Assembly: GCA_943842245.1 (NCBI GenBank)
Contig: CALTAJ010000004.1
Location: 1-52,240 of the forward strand
Length of the DNA: 52,240 nucleotides
Direction: 5' to 3'
DNA from: an uncultured Flavobacteriaceae bacterium
GTDB taxonomy: Bacteria > Bacteroidota > Bacteroidia > Flavobacteriales > Flavobacteriaceae
Shown here: in pieces, positions 23,632-33,029 of the stretch
How the letters are laid out: each line of letters begins with the position of its first letter
How positions within the stretch are numbered: position 1 is the stretch's first letter
Position numbers and translations under genes: made by a program
The notes under the pieces: model-generated
What the model was told of the DNA's origin: nothing
What the model saw: only the letters and a program-made list of their open reading frames with translations
Databases searched by the model: none

Positions 23632-25194
23632 TTAAAGTGCATTAGAAGCTTTAATAAAACGTGTATTTAAATCGACATTGTCCATGTTTTTATCTAAAGG
23701 AAACATTGGCCTTTTGATTCGTTTGTAACCAAGACGAGTTAAATCTTGGTCTACACCTCCTGGGGTAAGGGCCATAATCCAGTCCCCTCGAATATTATAT
23801 AATTCAGGAACCAAATAACCAATTTTTACAACAAGAATATCTGCTCCTTTTGGGTTAAGTCCTAACTGGGTAAAGTCTTTCTCTCTATGATAAGGCTTTC
23901 GTTTTTTAGTAACAATGACTCTAATACTTCCTACTTTAACTACCACTTCCGTTTCTGCATGTATATCTCCCTGATGGATAGCTTCAACTATTCCCTCTAA
24001 TAGAATAGGGGGAGCAAATCGATTATCTACTTCGGCACCTACCTTAGCGATAACTTTATTATTTACCCCAACTTTTAATGCTGATTTGATCATTTCTGGA
24101 CCTGGAATAGAGGCATAAATAAGTTCTGGACCAGAATCTTTTTTAAAAGCTTTATTATTTAATAATTCTCGCAAAGTCCAAGTAACATCTCCAGCACCTC
24201 CTGCAGTTGGATTATCCCCCATATCGCTAATGATATAGGGTTTTTCCTTTGATTTTAAAGCATAAGATAAACTAGTTTCGAGGGTGGCAGTTGGAGCCAC
24301 AAATTTGAATTCATTTCGGGCATCCCAAAAATCTTTTGCCAAACTTTCAGCACTTTCACTTACCTCTTTTTTATTATCACCAGTAACCATGACCACAGCA
24401 TGATTTCGAGGTTCGTCTGCCCAAGCATATCCAACCCAAATTGCAGCATCTATTACCCCCTTTTTTTCTGTCATAGGATGCACCTTAGCATATAAGCTTT
24501 TTCCTGGATCGATACGTGTACTAGTCTTTTCTCCAGGAAGTAAAATAGGAATAGGAATCCATGCCTTGAATTTGGGTCTTCCTTTCCCACTAATTAATCT
24601 TTCTAATAGGTTGTCAACAGCTCTTTGCTTTGACTCTAGTGCATCTTCATGAGGGGCCATTCGATAGCAGGTAATTAAATCCGTGTTCTCTGCAAGACGC
24701 TTAGAAACATTTCCGTGGAGATCCATGGAAGTAGAAATAAGAGTTTCAGCACCTATAATAGACCTTATTTTTTGAATAAAATCACCTTCGGGATCGTCAA
24801 TGCCTTCAACACTCATAGCACCATGGATATCAAAAAAAAGACCATCTAAGGGTAATTCTTTCTTAAGCATAGCTAAGGTCTTTCCTACAAGAGAATCATA
24901 TGCTTTTCGTGTTACGATGCCACCTGGAAGAGCGTGCCCACGTAGTGTAGGAGCCCAATTTGCAGCTTGTCTTTGAGGACTGTCTTGTTTCAAAAAAGGA
25001 TAATAATCAAAAACAGCATCACCTTCTCTTGCTAAAAATGCATCAGCTTCAGTTTTAGCCGGAGAGAAAGTACTTGACTCAATAGCCAAGCCTGCAATAG
25101 CAATTTTAGGATTTTTTGGTAAATGGGAATTGCATTGAATTAATGTAATACACAAGACAATTAAGAAGAGATTAGATCTAAAATGTAAAAACAT
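23632..25194 (-). CDS. M81/MlrC-family metallopeptidase, lipoprotein
   Basis: 520 residues with a lipobox-like ITLIQC start. Family hallmarks: IAGLAIESSTFSPAKTEAD, the metal site D-x-H in GLFFDIHGAMSVEG, MDLHGNVS with the second His, MAPHEDALESKQRA, and the C-terminal IISDMGDNPTAGGAGDVT. MlrC in microcystin degraders opens small cyclic or linear peptides after first cleavage; relatives act on varied substrates. Export plus cotranscription with a penicillin acylase suggests extracytoplasmic breakdown of N-acylated or unusual peptides (inference). Confidence 0.92.
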   Translation of the reverse strand: MFLHFRSNLFLIVLCITLIQCNSHLPKNPKIAIAGLAIESSTFSPAKTEADAFLAREGDAVFDYYPFLKQDSPQRQAANWAPTLRGHALPGGIVTRKAYDSLVGKTLAMLKKELPLDGLFFDIHGAMSVEGIDDPEGDFIQKIRSIIGAETLISTSMDLHGNVSKRLAENTDLITCYRMAPHEDALESKQRAVDNLLERLISGKGRPKFKAWIPIPILLPGEKTSTRIDPGKSLYAKVHPMTEKKGVIDAAIWVGYAWADEPRNHAVVMVTGDNKKEVSESAESLAKDFWDARNEFKFVAPTATLETSLSYALKSKEKPYIISDMGDNPTAGGAGDVTWTLRELLNNKAFKKDSGPELIYASIPGPEMIKSALKVGVNNKVIAKVGAEVDNRFAPPILLEGIVEAIHQGDIHAETEVVVKVGSIRVIVTKKRKPYHREKDFTQLGLNPKGADILVVKIGYLVPELYNIRGDWIMALTPGGVDQDLTRLGYKRIKRPMFPLDKNMDNVDLNTRFIKASNAL

Positions 25195-25365
25195 AAGAGA
25201 ATTATTTTAATTTAAAGATATAACTTTAATAGACATTTATTATTAGGTATAAGTCTCAACCTAAAGTTTTCTGATGAAATTTATTTTGATCAAAAAGCTT
25301 CTTTTTTATTAAATGGTTATCTTGAAATTTGAAAAAAGTTTTAATAAACAATATTTAATTACAAG

Positions 25366-26694
25366 ATGAAACAAGTTTTCTATTGGTCTTTAGTAGCCGC
25401 TTTTGCAGGATTACTTTTTGGCTTTGATACAGTAGTAATTTCTGGAGCAGATAAGAAGCTTCAAAGTTTATGGGGCTCTTCAGATGCTTTCCATGGAAGT
25501 GTAGTAATGGCGATGGCTTTGTGGGGGACAGTTGCAGGAGCATTATTTGGTGCTTTTCCAACCCAAAGGTTAGGACGTAAGAAAACTTTACTGTGGGTAG
25601 GTGTCTTTTATTCTGTATCCGCAATAGGATCTGCTTTAGCAAATGATCCTTCCAGTTTTGCAATTTTTAGATTTATTGGAGGTTTAGGAGTTGGCGTTTC
25701 CACTATTGCAGCTCCTGCGTACATCTCCGAAATCGCTCCAGCAAAAGATCGTGGACGGTTAGTTGGATTGTATCAATTTAGCTTGGTATTGGGAATTTTA
25801 TTGGCCTTTGTTTCAAATTATTTATTAAGTGGAATTGGTGAAAATGCTTGGCGCTGGATGATGGGGGTTGAAGCATTCCCTGCTATTTTTTATACACTAT
25901 TGTGTTTTCGTATTCCAAGGAGTCCTCGCTGGCTTATTTCAAGTGGTTTACTTGATGAAGCTAAAACTGTTTTTATGCAAATTGACCCTGAAGGTTCATT
26001 TGATCAATTGGTTAATGAGATCAACGAAAATTCAAATAAAACAAGTAGTGAAGAATCCATTTTTGATAAAAAGTATCGCTTTCCTTTAAAATTAGCATTT
26101 TTGGTGGCCTTTTTTAATCAGCTGTCCGGAATCAATGCGTTTTTATATTATGCTCCAAGAATTTTTGAAGAAGGAGGATTAGGGGAAAGCACATCTTTGT
26201 TGAGTAGTATTGGAATTGGGATTACAAATCTGATTTTTACATTTGTAGGGATTAGTTTGATTGATAAACTTGGACGAAGAAGCTTAATGTATTATGGTTC
26301 ATTTGGATATATTATTTCTTTGAGTCTAGTGGCATGCGCCTTTTTCTTTGAGTGGGGAGGACTATTAATCCCAGTTTTCTTATTTCTTTTTATTGCAGCA
26401 CATGCCATAGGACAGGGAGCTATTATCTGGGTTTATATTTCTGAAATCTTTCCAAATCATCTTAGAAATTCTGGACAATCGTTTGGTGTAAGTGTCCATT
26501 GGGTATTAGCCGCTATAATCCCCTCTTTTGTGCCGCTTTTGTTTGCAAGTATCGGACCAGGAGTTGTATTTTCAATTTTTGCTATTTTCATGGTTTTTCA
26601 ATTAATTTTTGTGCATTATATGATGCCAGAAACACGTGGAATTTCTTTGGAAGAGTTAAGTAAGAAATTAATTTCTAGCAAAAAGAATGTATAG
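25366..26694 (+). CDS. MFS sugar porter (XylE/GLUT-like)
   Basis: 442 residues, 12 helices. Sugar-porter signatures are present: GFDTVVISGA in helix 1, the loop TQRLGRKKTLL after helix 2, RFIGGLGVGVSTIAAPAYIS EIAP, RIPRSPRWLI after helix 6, FFNQLSGINAFLYYAPRIFE in helix 7, LIDKLGRRS, and PETRGISLEEL at the end. Cytoplasmic-membrane proton or sodium symport of a monosaccharide is expected. The gene overlaps the GH32 gene by eight bases, so fructose from fructan or sucrose is the likely substrate (inference). Confidence 0.94.
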   Translation: MKQVFYWSLVAAFAGLLFGFDTVVISGADKKLQSLWGSSDAFHGSVVMAMALWGTVAGALFGAFPTQRLGRKKTLLWVGVFYSVSAIGSALANDPSSFAIFRFIGGLGVGVSTIAAPAYISEIAPAKDRGRLVGLYQFSLVLGILLAFVSNYLLSGIGENAWRWMMGVEAFPAIFYTLLCFRIPRSPRWLISSGLLDEAKTVFMQIDPEGSFDQLVNEINENSNKTSSEESIFDKKYRFPLKLAFLVAFFNQLSGINAFLYYAPRIFEEGGLGESTSLLSSIGIGITNLIFTFVGISLIDKLGRRSLMYYGSFGYIISLSLVACAFFFEWGGLLIPVFLFLFIAAHAIGQGAIIWVYISEIFPNHLRNSGQSFGVSVHWVLAAIIPSFVPLLFASIGPGVVFSIFAIFMVFQLIFVHYMMPETRGISLEELSKKLISSKKNV

Positions 26695-28303
26695 GATAAT
26701 ATTTAAAAGTGAAAATAAAGTCTTGTGGATACTAATTTTTATGATATTGTCTTCCTGCATGAGCAAAGATAAAACACCGGAAAAAGTTTTTATAAAAAAC
26801 GAAAATTTAGACGAAAAAATGTATCGTCCATCCCTCCATTTTTCTCCAAAAAAAAACTGGATGAATGATCCCAATGGGATGTTTTATTATAAAGATAAAT
26901 ATCATTTATATTTTCAACATCATCCGTATTCAAATGTATGGGGACCAATGCATTGGGGCCATGCGATAAGTAAAGATTTGATTAGTTGGGAAGAACAACC
27001 CATAGCACTTTTTCCAGATAATTTGGGAACAATTTTCTCAGGCAGTGCCGTAGTTGATCATAATAACACTTCTGGATTTGGAACAGAAATAAACCCACCA
27101 ATTGTAGCAATCTATACAAACCATAATGCAAAGGAGGCAAATGAGGGATCTATCAAATTCCAAAATCAAAGTATTGCCTACTCATTAGACGAAGGACAAA
27201 CTTGGACAAAATATATTAACAATCCTATTATAAAAAATCCCGGAGTTAGGGATTTTAGAGATCCCAAAGTTATTTGGTATGAAAAAGATGAAAAATGGAT
27301 TTTGACTTTAGCAGCATCTCAGATTACTCAATTCTACGAGTCCAAAGATTTAAAAGAATGGAGTTATTTATCATCTTTTGGGGAAGGAATTGGAAATCAT
27401 AATGGAGTTTGGGAATGTCCAGATCTTTTTGAACTTCCTGTTAGAGGAACTGATCAAACCAAATGGGTACATCTTGTGAGTATAAATCCGGGAGGGCCCA
27501 ATGGAGGAAGTGCAACACAATATTTTATTGGAGATTTTGATGGTAAAAAGTTTGTTATTGATCATGACTTTGAAACCCAAATGAAGAATAAACATGATTT
27601 TTGGACTGATTTTGGAAAGGATAATTATGCTGGTGTAACTTTTTCAAATTGGGAAAGTGACAAAGGCGGTGTTTTATTATTGGGGTGGATGTCCAATTGG
27701 CAATATGCAAGTAAAGTTCCAACGAATACTTGGAAAAGTGCAATGACTTTGGGAAGAGAGTTAGAGTTATATAAGACCAAAGAGAATTCTTATCGTTTAA
27801 GATCAATTCTAAGTTCAAACTTGGGTGATTATGAATCAACGGCAATAGAAAAGCAAGGCGAATTAATAAAAGAAAATATAACCTTAGTTTCAAAAAAAAC
27901 TATTGACCTCTCCACTGCAAAAGTTCAAATAAAATTAAGTGGTTTAGAGGATACTGAATATACTTTTGAGATTGCTAATAGTTCAGGAGATAAATTAGTT
28001 TTTGGATATGATCATAAAGAACTTTTATTTTTTGTAGACAGAAATCAATCTGGAAAAACTAAATTTTCAGATCAGTTTAGTAAAAAACCTTCTTTAGCCC
28101 CAAGACTTGAAAATAAACGAACCTTGGATATTGAATTTGTATTAGATAAGGCATCAATTGAAATATTTTTTGATGAAGGAAAAACGGTGATGACAGAAAT
28201 ATTTTTCCCAAATGCACCTATGGAAACATTAAATTTAAAAACTTCAGCATCAAATTCGATTATAGACTTCTTTAAAGTTCAAGAATTAAAAAATAATAAA
28301 TAA
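26687..28303 (+). CDS. GH32 fructan/sucrose hydrolase, lipoprotein
   Basis: 538 residues, lipobox ILSSC. The five-bladed GH32 catalytic domain is complete: nucleophile Asp61 in WMNDPNG, the transition-state stabiliser Asp192 in FRDPKV, and acid/base Glu243 in WECPDLFEL. A C-terminal beta-sandwich follows (about residues 370-538) with LDIEFVLDKASIEIFFDEG. Sequence alone does not separate inulinase, levanase and invertase. The periplasmic or surface lipoprotein liberates fructose for the adjacent porter. It overlaps the MFS gene and is two bases before the epimerase gene, all plus strand, so one operon. Confidence 0.95.
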   Translation: MYRIIFKSENKVLWILIFMILSSCMSKDKTPEKVFIKNENLDEKMYRPSLHFSPKKNWMNDPNGMFYYKDKYHLYFQHHPYSNVWGPMHWGHAISKDLISWEEQPIALFPDNLGTIFSGSAVVDHNNTSGFGTEINPPIVAIYTNHNAKEANEGSIKFQNQSIAYSLDEGQTWTKYINNPIIKNPGVRDFRDPKVIWYEKDEKWILTLAASQITQFYESKDLKEWSYLSSFGEGIGNHNGVWECPDLFELPVRGTDQTKWVHLVSINPGGPNGGSATQYFIGDFDGKKFVIDHDFETQMKNKHDFWTDFGKDNYAGVTFSNWESDKGGVLLLGWMSNWQYASKVPTNTWKSAMTLGRELELYKTKENSYRLRSILSSNLGDYESTAIEKQGELIKENITLVSKKTIDLSTAKVQIKLSGLEDTEYTFEIANSSGDKLVFGYDHKELLFFVDRNQSGKTKFSDQFSKKPSLAPRLENKRTLDIEFVLDKASIEIFFDEGKTVMTEIFFPNAPMETLNLKTSASNSIIDFFKVQELKNNK

Positions 28304-28305
28304 TA

Positions 28306-29355
28306 ATGAAAATAAGCTTTCATAAGGTAGAATTAAAAAAGCGTTTTCCTTTAGCAATAAGTAGGGGGGTACGCTATAATTCAGAAAATATTTTTGTGCG
28401 TTATGAAAAAGATGATTTGGTTGGGTGGGGAGAGGCTGCTCCGGGAAATACTGAAGGAGCAAGCACCCCAGAAGCTGTAATAAAATCTTTAAAATATTTT
28501 ATTGAATCTGGAATTGAAAAAGAGTCAATCCAAGGATTATATGACAGGGCTCAAGAAATGGAAATACCCCCTTGTGCTTATGTAGGTTTTGACACTGCTC
28601 TTTGGGATTGGACTGCAAAAAAGGCTGGATTACCATTATATCAAATGTTGGGATTTCCAAAGGCACATACGCCTACTTCTGTAACTATTGGTATTAATCC
28701 TCCAGAGGTTGTTAAAGATCGTATTCCTCTTATTTTAGAGGGGACATCTGTAAAGTCTTTGAAAATCAAATTGGGCTCCCCTAAGGGAATCGATTCAGAC
28801 AAAGAAATGTTCCAGCAGGTAATTGAAAGTACAAAAAAATATAACGTAAAGATAAGGGTAGATGCGAATGGTGGATGGGATGTGCCTCAAGCGAAACAAA
28901 TGATGCAATGGCTTGCAGATCATAAAGTAGACTACATTGAACAACCATTAAAAGAGGGAGAGGAAGAAAGATTAAAGGAACTTTATAAAAATCGACCTCT
29001 TCCTATTTATGTGGACGAATCTTGTCGTTTTTCTAATAGTATTCCAAGCTTTGCGAAATACGTAGACGGTGTTAATATGAAACTGATGAAATGTGGAGGG
29101 ATTACAGAGGCTATAAGAATTATAGCAACTGCACGTGCTCATGGATTAAAAACTATGATTGGGTGTATGAGCGAGTCTTCTATTGCAATTGCTGCTGCTG
29201 CTGCACTTACGGGCGGAATAGATCACATCGACCTAGATTCACATTATAATCTTGCACCAGACCCAGCAATTGGTGCACCTATGGTAGAAGGAGTTACCAT
29301 GCCAATAGAAAAACCAGGCCACGGGGCAGAATTAAAATCGGAATTTTATGCTTAA
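28306..29355 (+). CDS. dgcA: Enolase-superfamily epimerase (dipeptide epimerase / DgcA-like)
   Basis: 349 residues with the full muconate-lactonizing/mandelate-racemase layout. The two catalytic lysines are at the second strand (LKIKLGSP, Lys153 and Lys155) and in NMKLMKCGGITEA. Metal ligands are in RVDANGGW, IEQP and VDESC. GCMSESSIAIAAAAAL resembles the dipeptide-epimerase C-terminus. Enzymes of this branch epimerise L-Ala-D/L-Glu or racemise N-acyl amino acids. Because the next, overlapping gene is DUF1611, the pair matches the DgcN-DgcA N-acetyl-D-glutamate route described in marine bacteria. The symbol is therefore a context-based inference. L-Ala-D/L-Glu epimerase is the alternative. 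Confidence 0.8.
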   Translation: MKISFHKVELKKRFPLAISRGVRYNSENIFVRYEKDDLVGWGEAAPGNTEGASTPEAVIKSLKYFIESGIEKESIQGLYDRAQEMEIPPCAYVGFDTALWDWTAKKAGLPLYQMLGFPKAHTPTSVTIGINPPEVVKDRIPLILEGTSVKSLKIKLGSPKGIDSDKEMFQQVIESTKKYNVKIRVDANGGWDVPQAKQMMQWLADHKVDYIEQPLKEGEEERLKELYKNRPLPIYVDESCRFSNSIPSFAKYVDGVNMKLMKCGGITEAIRIIATARAHGLKTMIGCMSESSIAIAAAAALTGGIDHIDLDSHYNLAPDPAIGAPMVEGVTMPIEKPGHGAELKSEFYA

Positions 29356-30385
29356 GTCAAATGAAAGAGTCACCGTTTATATGGAAGGTCATATCGATAG
29401 TGACTATGGCAAAATGGGTACTGGTGTTGTTAGGTATTTAAAAAACCCGATTGTTGGGGTAATAGACAAAACCCATGCAGGTAAATCTATGAAAGATTTT
29501 ATAGATATCGAAAGAGAAATACCTATTATTGAGAATGTTAATAGAGCTATAAGCCTAGGTGCAGAAGTATTGGTTATAGGTATCGCTCCTTCTGGAGGAA
29601 GGATTCCTGATAGCTGGAAACCTATTATCGAAGAGTCTATTAAATCAGGACTAAGCATAGTTAATGGCCTTCATGATTTATTATTACCTGAATGGAGAAA
29701 TATTATTAATCGTGGTAAACAATGGATTTGGGATGTCCGTGTCCCACAATTTACCCCAACTATTGCAACAGCGAGGGCATCATCGTTATCTAATAAAAGA
29801 GTACTTTTCATAGGAACGGATATGGCTGTTGGGAAAATGACTTCTGGCCTAGAACTTTATGAAGACTTATTACAGAGGAGGGTAAAAGTTGGCTTTATTG
29901 CTACAGGTCAAATAGGGATTACCATAATGGGTAGAGGAATTCCATTAGATGCTTTTAAAACAGATCACGCCTGTGGAGCTGTAGAACAGATGGTAATGGA
30001 AGATGCAGATAAAGAAATTTTGATAGTTGAAGGCCAAGGATCTTTACTTCATCCAGGCAGCTCTGCAACCCTACCCCTGATGCGTGGAAGTTGTCCAACT
30101 CATTTAATCCTATGTATTCGTGCTGATAAAATGACATTAAGAAGTCCAAAAAATATAATAATCCCAGATTTAAAAAAATTCATTGCTTTAAATGAAGATC
30201 TCGCAACTGTTGTAGGCACCTATCCTAGAGCTAAGGTGATTGGAATTTGTGCAAACACTAGTATGCTATCCAAGGAAAATGCAAAAAACTTTATTTATAG
30301 CATTTCAGAAAAAACTGGCGTTGAGACAACCGATCCAGTTCGTTTTGGGGTATCTGGTATTTCAAATCTATTACTCAAGGCTTAA
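29348..30385 (+). CDS. dgcN: DUF1611 P-loop protein (DgcN-like D-glutamate N-acetyltransferase)
   Basis: 345 residues, overlapping the epimerase stop by eight bases. The N-terminal Rossmann part contains GAEVLVIGIAPSGGRIPDSW. The P-loop GTDMAVGKMT spans about residues 156-165. It is followed by GFIATGQIGITIMGRGIPLD, the VEGQGSLLHPGS motif and CIRADKMTL. These are DUF1611 signatures. A characterised marine homologue (DgcN) acetylates D-glutamate, after which DgcA racemises the product. Whether this protein uses D-Glu is inferred from the pair only. It is convergent with the reductase gene, with 4 bases of overlap. Confidence 0.82.
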   Translation: MLKSNERVTVYMEGHIDSDYGKMGTGVVRYLKNPIVGVIDKTHAGKSMKDFIDIEREIPIIENVNRAISLGAEVLVIGIAPSGGRIPDSWKPIIEESIKSGLSIVNGLHDLLLPEWRNIINRGKQWIWDVRVPQFTPTIATARASSLSNKRVLFIGTDMAVGKMTSGLELYEDLLQRRVKVGFIATGQIGITIMGRGIPLDAFKTDHACGAVEQMVMEDADKEILIVEGQGSLLHPGSSATLPLMRGSCPTHLILCIRADKMTLRSPKNIIIPDLKKFIALNEDLATVVGTYPRAKVIGICANTSMLSKENAKNFIYSISEKTGVETTDPVRFGVSGISNLLLKA

Positions 30386-31302
30386 TACATCTTTGTACGA
30401 TCAACTTGATTTGGTAAAGAAAGACCTTTTTCAAGCCGGCTAAAGCAATTTAAAACTTGACGGGTACTCTCTTTAGGATATGTTAAGCTAGCAACATGAG
30501 GAGTAATTTTAACTTTAGGATGATCCCATAACGGACTTGTTTTTGGTAAAGGTTCTTTCTCAAAAACATCCAAAAAAGCTCCCGAAAGCAAACCCTTGTC
30601 CAAAGCTTTAACAATATCTTTTTCAACTTGAACATTCCCTCTAGAAACATTGATTAAGTAAGTAGGTTCTTTTAATTTTTCAAATAATTCATAATTTAAA
30701 AGACCGTGTGTTTTTGGAGTGTATGGGACAGAGCAAACTAAGACATTAATTTGCTTTATAAATTCAATAAATTCATTTCCAGCGTATGAGGGGAAGTCTG
30801 TTTTTTTTGGAGAATTTGAGTAGCCAAAAACCGGAAATCCTAAATGATGAATTTCATTGGCAGCATGCATTCCCAGATAACCAATTCCTAAAACACCTAC
30901 TTTTACTGGGCGCTCAGTAAATTCAAATTGAGACCAATGTTTTTTATTTTGAGAAGCTTGAAATTCATACCAAGACCGGTGATGATTTAAAAGTGCCATT
31001 AAAATATAATTAGTCATAGAAAATGCCATTTGAGGATCAACGACTCTACAAATTGGAATATGCCCCGGTATTGTGTCGTCTTTTAGTACGTGATCAACTC
31101 CAGCACCCATAGAAAAAATAAGTTTTAAATTTTTAAAGGCAGTTAGTGAGCCTTTTGGTTGACACCAAACCATAGCACACTCAACTTCCTCAGGATATTT
31201 AGTATCTAAGCCGATAACTAGAGGAATATGAGGAGCAATTTTCTCAAAATTTTGTTTCCATTCTTTAGTTGGTACCGGCGGTGCTATAATTGCAAATCGC
31301 AT
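30382..31302 (-). CDS. D-2-hydroxyacid dehydrogenase, GhrA-like
   Basis: 306 residues. NAD(P)-binding GVLGIGYLGMHAANEI, a catalytic Arg in LINVSRGNVQVEKDIV, Glu in DVFEKEPLP, and His in ITPHVASLTYP are all in place. The MGAGVDHVLKDD opening and short length fit the glyoxylate/hydroxypyruvate reductase A branch. It probably reduces small 2-keto acids in the cytoplasm. It stands alone on the minus strand, its tail overlapping the DUF1611 gene by four bases. Confidence 0.92.
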   Translation of the reverse strand: MRFAIIAPPVPTKEWKQNFEKIAPHIPLVIGLDTKYPEEVECAMVWCQPKGSLTAFKNLKLIFSMGAGVDHVLKDDTIPGHIPICRVVDPQMAFSMTNYILMALLNHHRSWYEFQASQNKKHWSQFEFTERPVKVGVLGIGYLGMHAANEIHHLGFPVFGYSNSPKKTDFPSYAGNEFIEFIKQINVLVCSVPYTPKTHGLLNYELFEKLKEPTYLINVSRGNVQVEKDIVKALDKGLLSGAFLDVFEKEPLPKTSPLWDHPKVKITPHVASLTYPKESTRQVLNCFSRLEKGLSLPNQVDRTKMY

Positions 31303-31410
31303 AGATTAAACATTTTTAATTCCACTTTAAAGATAGACTAAATTTGAATTTTTCTATATAAACAAAGGATACGAATTACGTACTTTCAGGGTGTATTAGA
31401 ATTAGATAAT

Positions 31411-31860
31411 TTATTTACAGTGATAATCTGCAGCTCGAGTTGCTATTTGATTATTTGGTTTCACATTGACTTTATAACCAAGAGAGTTCGCCCATCCTTT
31501 TGCTGCAGATATCAACTTGTGAGACTTAAAGTTTTCATCCCCGTTGTAATCCATATCGATTTCTACTTTTATTGTTATTTTTTGTGTCATCCATTCAGCT
31601 ACATCAATACTATATTCAGCTTCTTTCCAGAGTCGGGTCCACATATCACGGATTATTTTCTTACTTGATCTGCTAAAAATATAGTGAACCCCCCTCGTAC
31701 CCAAGCGATATGCTATAACGGTAGTATATCGGGTTTCTTTATTAATATTCTGAGAATCAGTTCCAATATGAATTTCTGTATATGGGTAATTTTTAATGAC
31801 CTCTAGAGTGTGATTTACAGGATCTATACGATCCCCCTTGATATTTTTAAAAAGTAACAT
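31411..31860 (-). CDS. YkuK-like (DUF458) RNase H-fold protein
   Basis: 149 residues. The pattern EIHIGTDSQNINKETRYTTV, then YRLGTRGVHYIFSRS and the late IKVEIDMDYNGDENFKSHKL, is typical of the DUF458/YkuK family, which adopts a ribonuclease H-like fold. Conserved Asp residues (GTDSQ, D in VEIDMDYN) could bind metal. The biochemical role is not established. It lies 56 bases from the divergent ABA4-like gene. Confidence 0.85.
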   Translation of the reverse strand: MLLFKNIKGDRIDPVNHTLEVIKNYPYTEIHIGTDSQNINKETRYTTVIAYRLGTRGVHYIFSRSSKKIIRDMWTRLWKEAEYSIDVAEWMTQKITIKVEIDMDYNGDENFKSHKLISAAKGWANSLGYKVNVKPNNQIATRAADYHCK

Positions 31861-31916
31861 AATTGACCCCTAAATTAAAAATACTATTTTGGTAAGAACT
31901 ATATAATTTCTGATTT

Positions 31917-32348
31917 ATGACTGAGCTTCTTTTTAATATTTGCAATATCACAATTCTGATTGTTTGGGCTGTAATTCTCTTTTTTCCAAGAACTAGCTTT
32001 TCTAAGCTGTTAATAAGCTTTCCATGGATTCCTTTAGGCATTAGTTTTCTATATATTTATTTTATAATTATTTCTGGGGGACTTGCAGATGCAGATTTTT
32101 CATCACTAGACGGGATATTGAGTTTGTTCAAAAAAGCAACTCCTGAGTCTGCTGCTGCAGGATGGTTACACTATTTAGCTTTTGATTTTTGGGTGGCTAC
32201 TTGGATCATTAGACATAGTCAAAAACACGAGATAAAACATATATTTATTATTGTTCCTTTATTATTCACTTTTATGATGGGACCTGTCGGTATTTTGATT
32301 TATAGCATTGTTTATTTTGGAAACAAAAAGCTCAAGAAGGCCAATTAA
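31917..32348 (+). CDS. ABA4-like (DUF4281) membrane protein
   Basis: 143 residues, four helices. The family signature AAAGWLHYLAFDFWVATWII follows a conserved Glu, and the last helix begins LLFTFMMGPVGILIY. In plants ABA4 is needed for neoxanthin formation; bacterial homologues are of unknown function, possibly carotenoid-related. The 3' end overlaps the remnant of the OsmC gene on the other strand. Confidence 0.85.
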   Translation: MTELLFNICNITILIVWAVILFFPRTSFSKLLISFPWIPLGISFLYIYFIIISGGLADADFSSLDGILSLFKKATPESAAAGWLHYLAFDFWVATWIIRHSQKHEIKHIFIIVPLLFTFMMGPVGILIYSIVYFGNKKLKKAN

Positions 32349-32736
32349 AAGAAATGTTTTGTTTTAAATCAGGATGAAGTGAATTTGCTACAGGAAATGA
32401 TAGAGCTGCACGCTACAATTGATTTTGAGTTTTTGTGGTAAAGTTTTTTAAAAATGTGATATCAATTATAATTTCTGTTATTCTTCGTGGTTCAACACCC
32501 ATCACTTTCGTTACTGATGTAGTTGTTCCAGCCAAGTCAATTTGCATATAATTTCCTTTAATCCCCATGATCGTTAAAAGGCAAGAGGCAAGTGCAGTTG
32601 CTACAGCATCAGTTGGAGAAAAACCATCTCCTTTTCCTTGATTATCAATTGGAGCATCTGTAATAAAATTGTTTTTTGAAGCCAAGTGAGTGGCATTAGT
32701 TCTAAGATCTCCTAAATATGATACAGTACTAGTCAT
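32332..32736 (-). pseudogene. OsmC-family protein, interrupted by a premature TAG
   Basis: From ATG 32736 the frame is a good OsmC protein: VSYLGDLRTNATHLASKNN, ITDAPIDNQGKGDGFSPTD, then ATALASCLLTIMGIKGNYMQ with the first reactive Cys and KVMGVEPRRITEI. It stops at TAG 32413. Reading through in the same frame gives RAALSFPVANSLHPDLKQN ISFNW, exactly the missing OsmC C-terminus (family: CPVAxSLHPDIK), ending TGA 32332. A GAG-to-TAG change would explain the stop. The second reactive Cys of the family is Phe here. OsmC proteins reduce organic hydroperoxides with two Cys, so this copy is probably inactive. Confidence 0.8.
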
Positions 32737-32973
32737 ATTTAAATATTTTTTTAAATAAAACTCCCTAATTGTACACTTAATCACAAAAGGAAAGGATAAA
32801 TAAAAAAAAAGCCACACGAGGTCTTTAAAGCTAACCCGATTCCAAAAAGAAAGACTTTCAAGTATGCCTTGAAGAAAATCATACCAAGTCTTAAGCTGAA
32901 TTTTACGAGCGAATAAATTAGAAATAATTGCACCTGTCAGGATAAAAAATCCTGTAAATAATAAACGAATCAT
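32737..32973 (-). CDS. Small membrane protein reading in frame into OsmC
   Basis: 79 residues upstream of the OsmC ATG in the same open frame. They begin MIRLLFTGFFILTGAIISNL and contain KTWYDFLQGI, SFKDLVWLFFYLSFPFVI and a basic end. This looks like the small two-helix 'TWYDF' proteins of Flavobacteriales. There is no stop before the OsmC start, so either it is a genuine fusion or it lost its own stop. Since the OsmC part is damaged, decay of the whole locus is plausible. I cannot tell whether it is translated separately. Confidence 0.5.
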
Positions 32974-33029
32974 ACTGAAAAATAATCAACTTTAATTAGT
33001 ATTACGTAAATTAGAAACAAACTCTAGCC

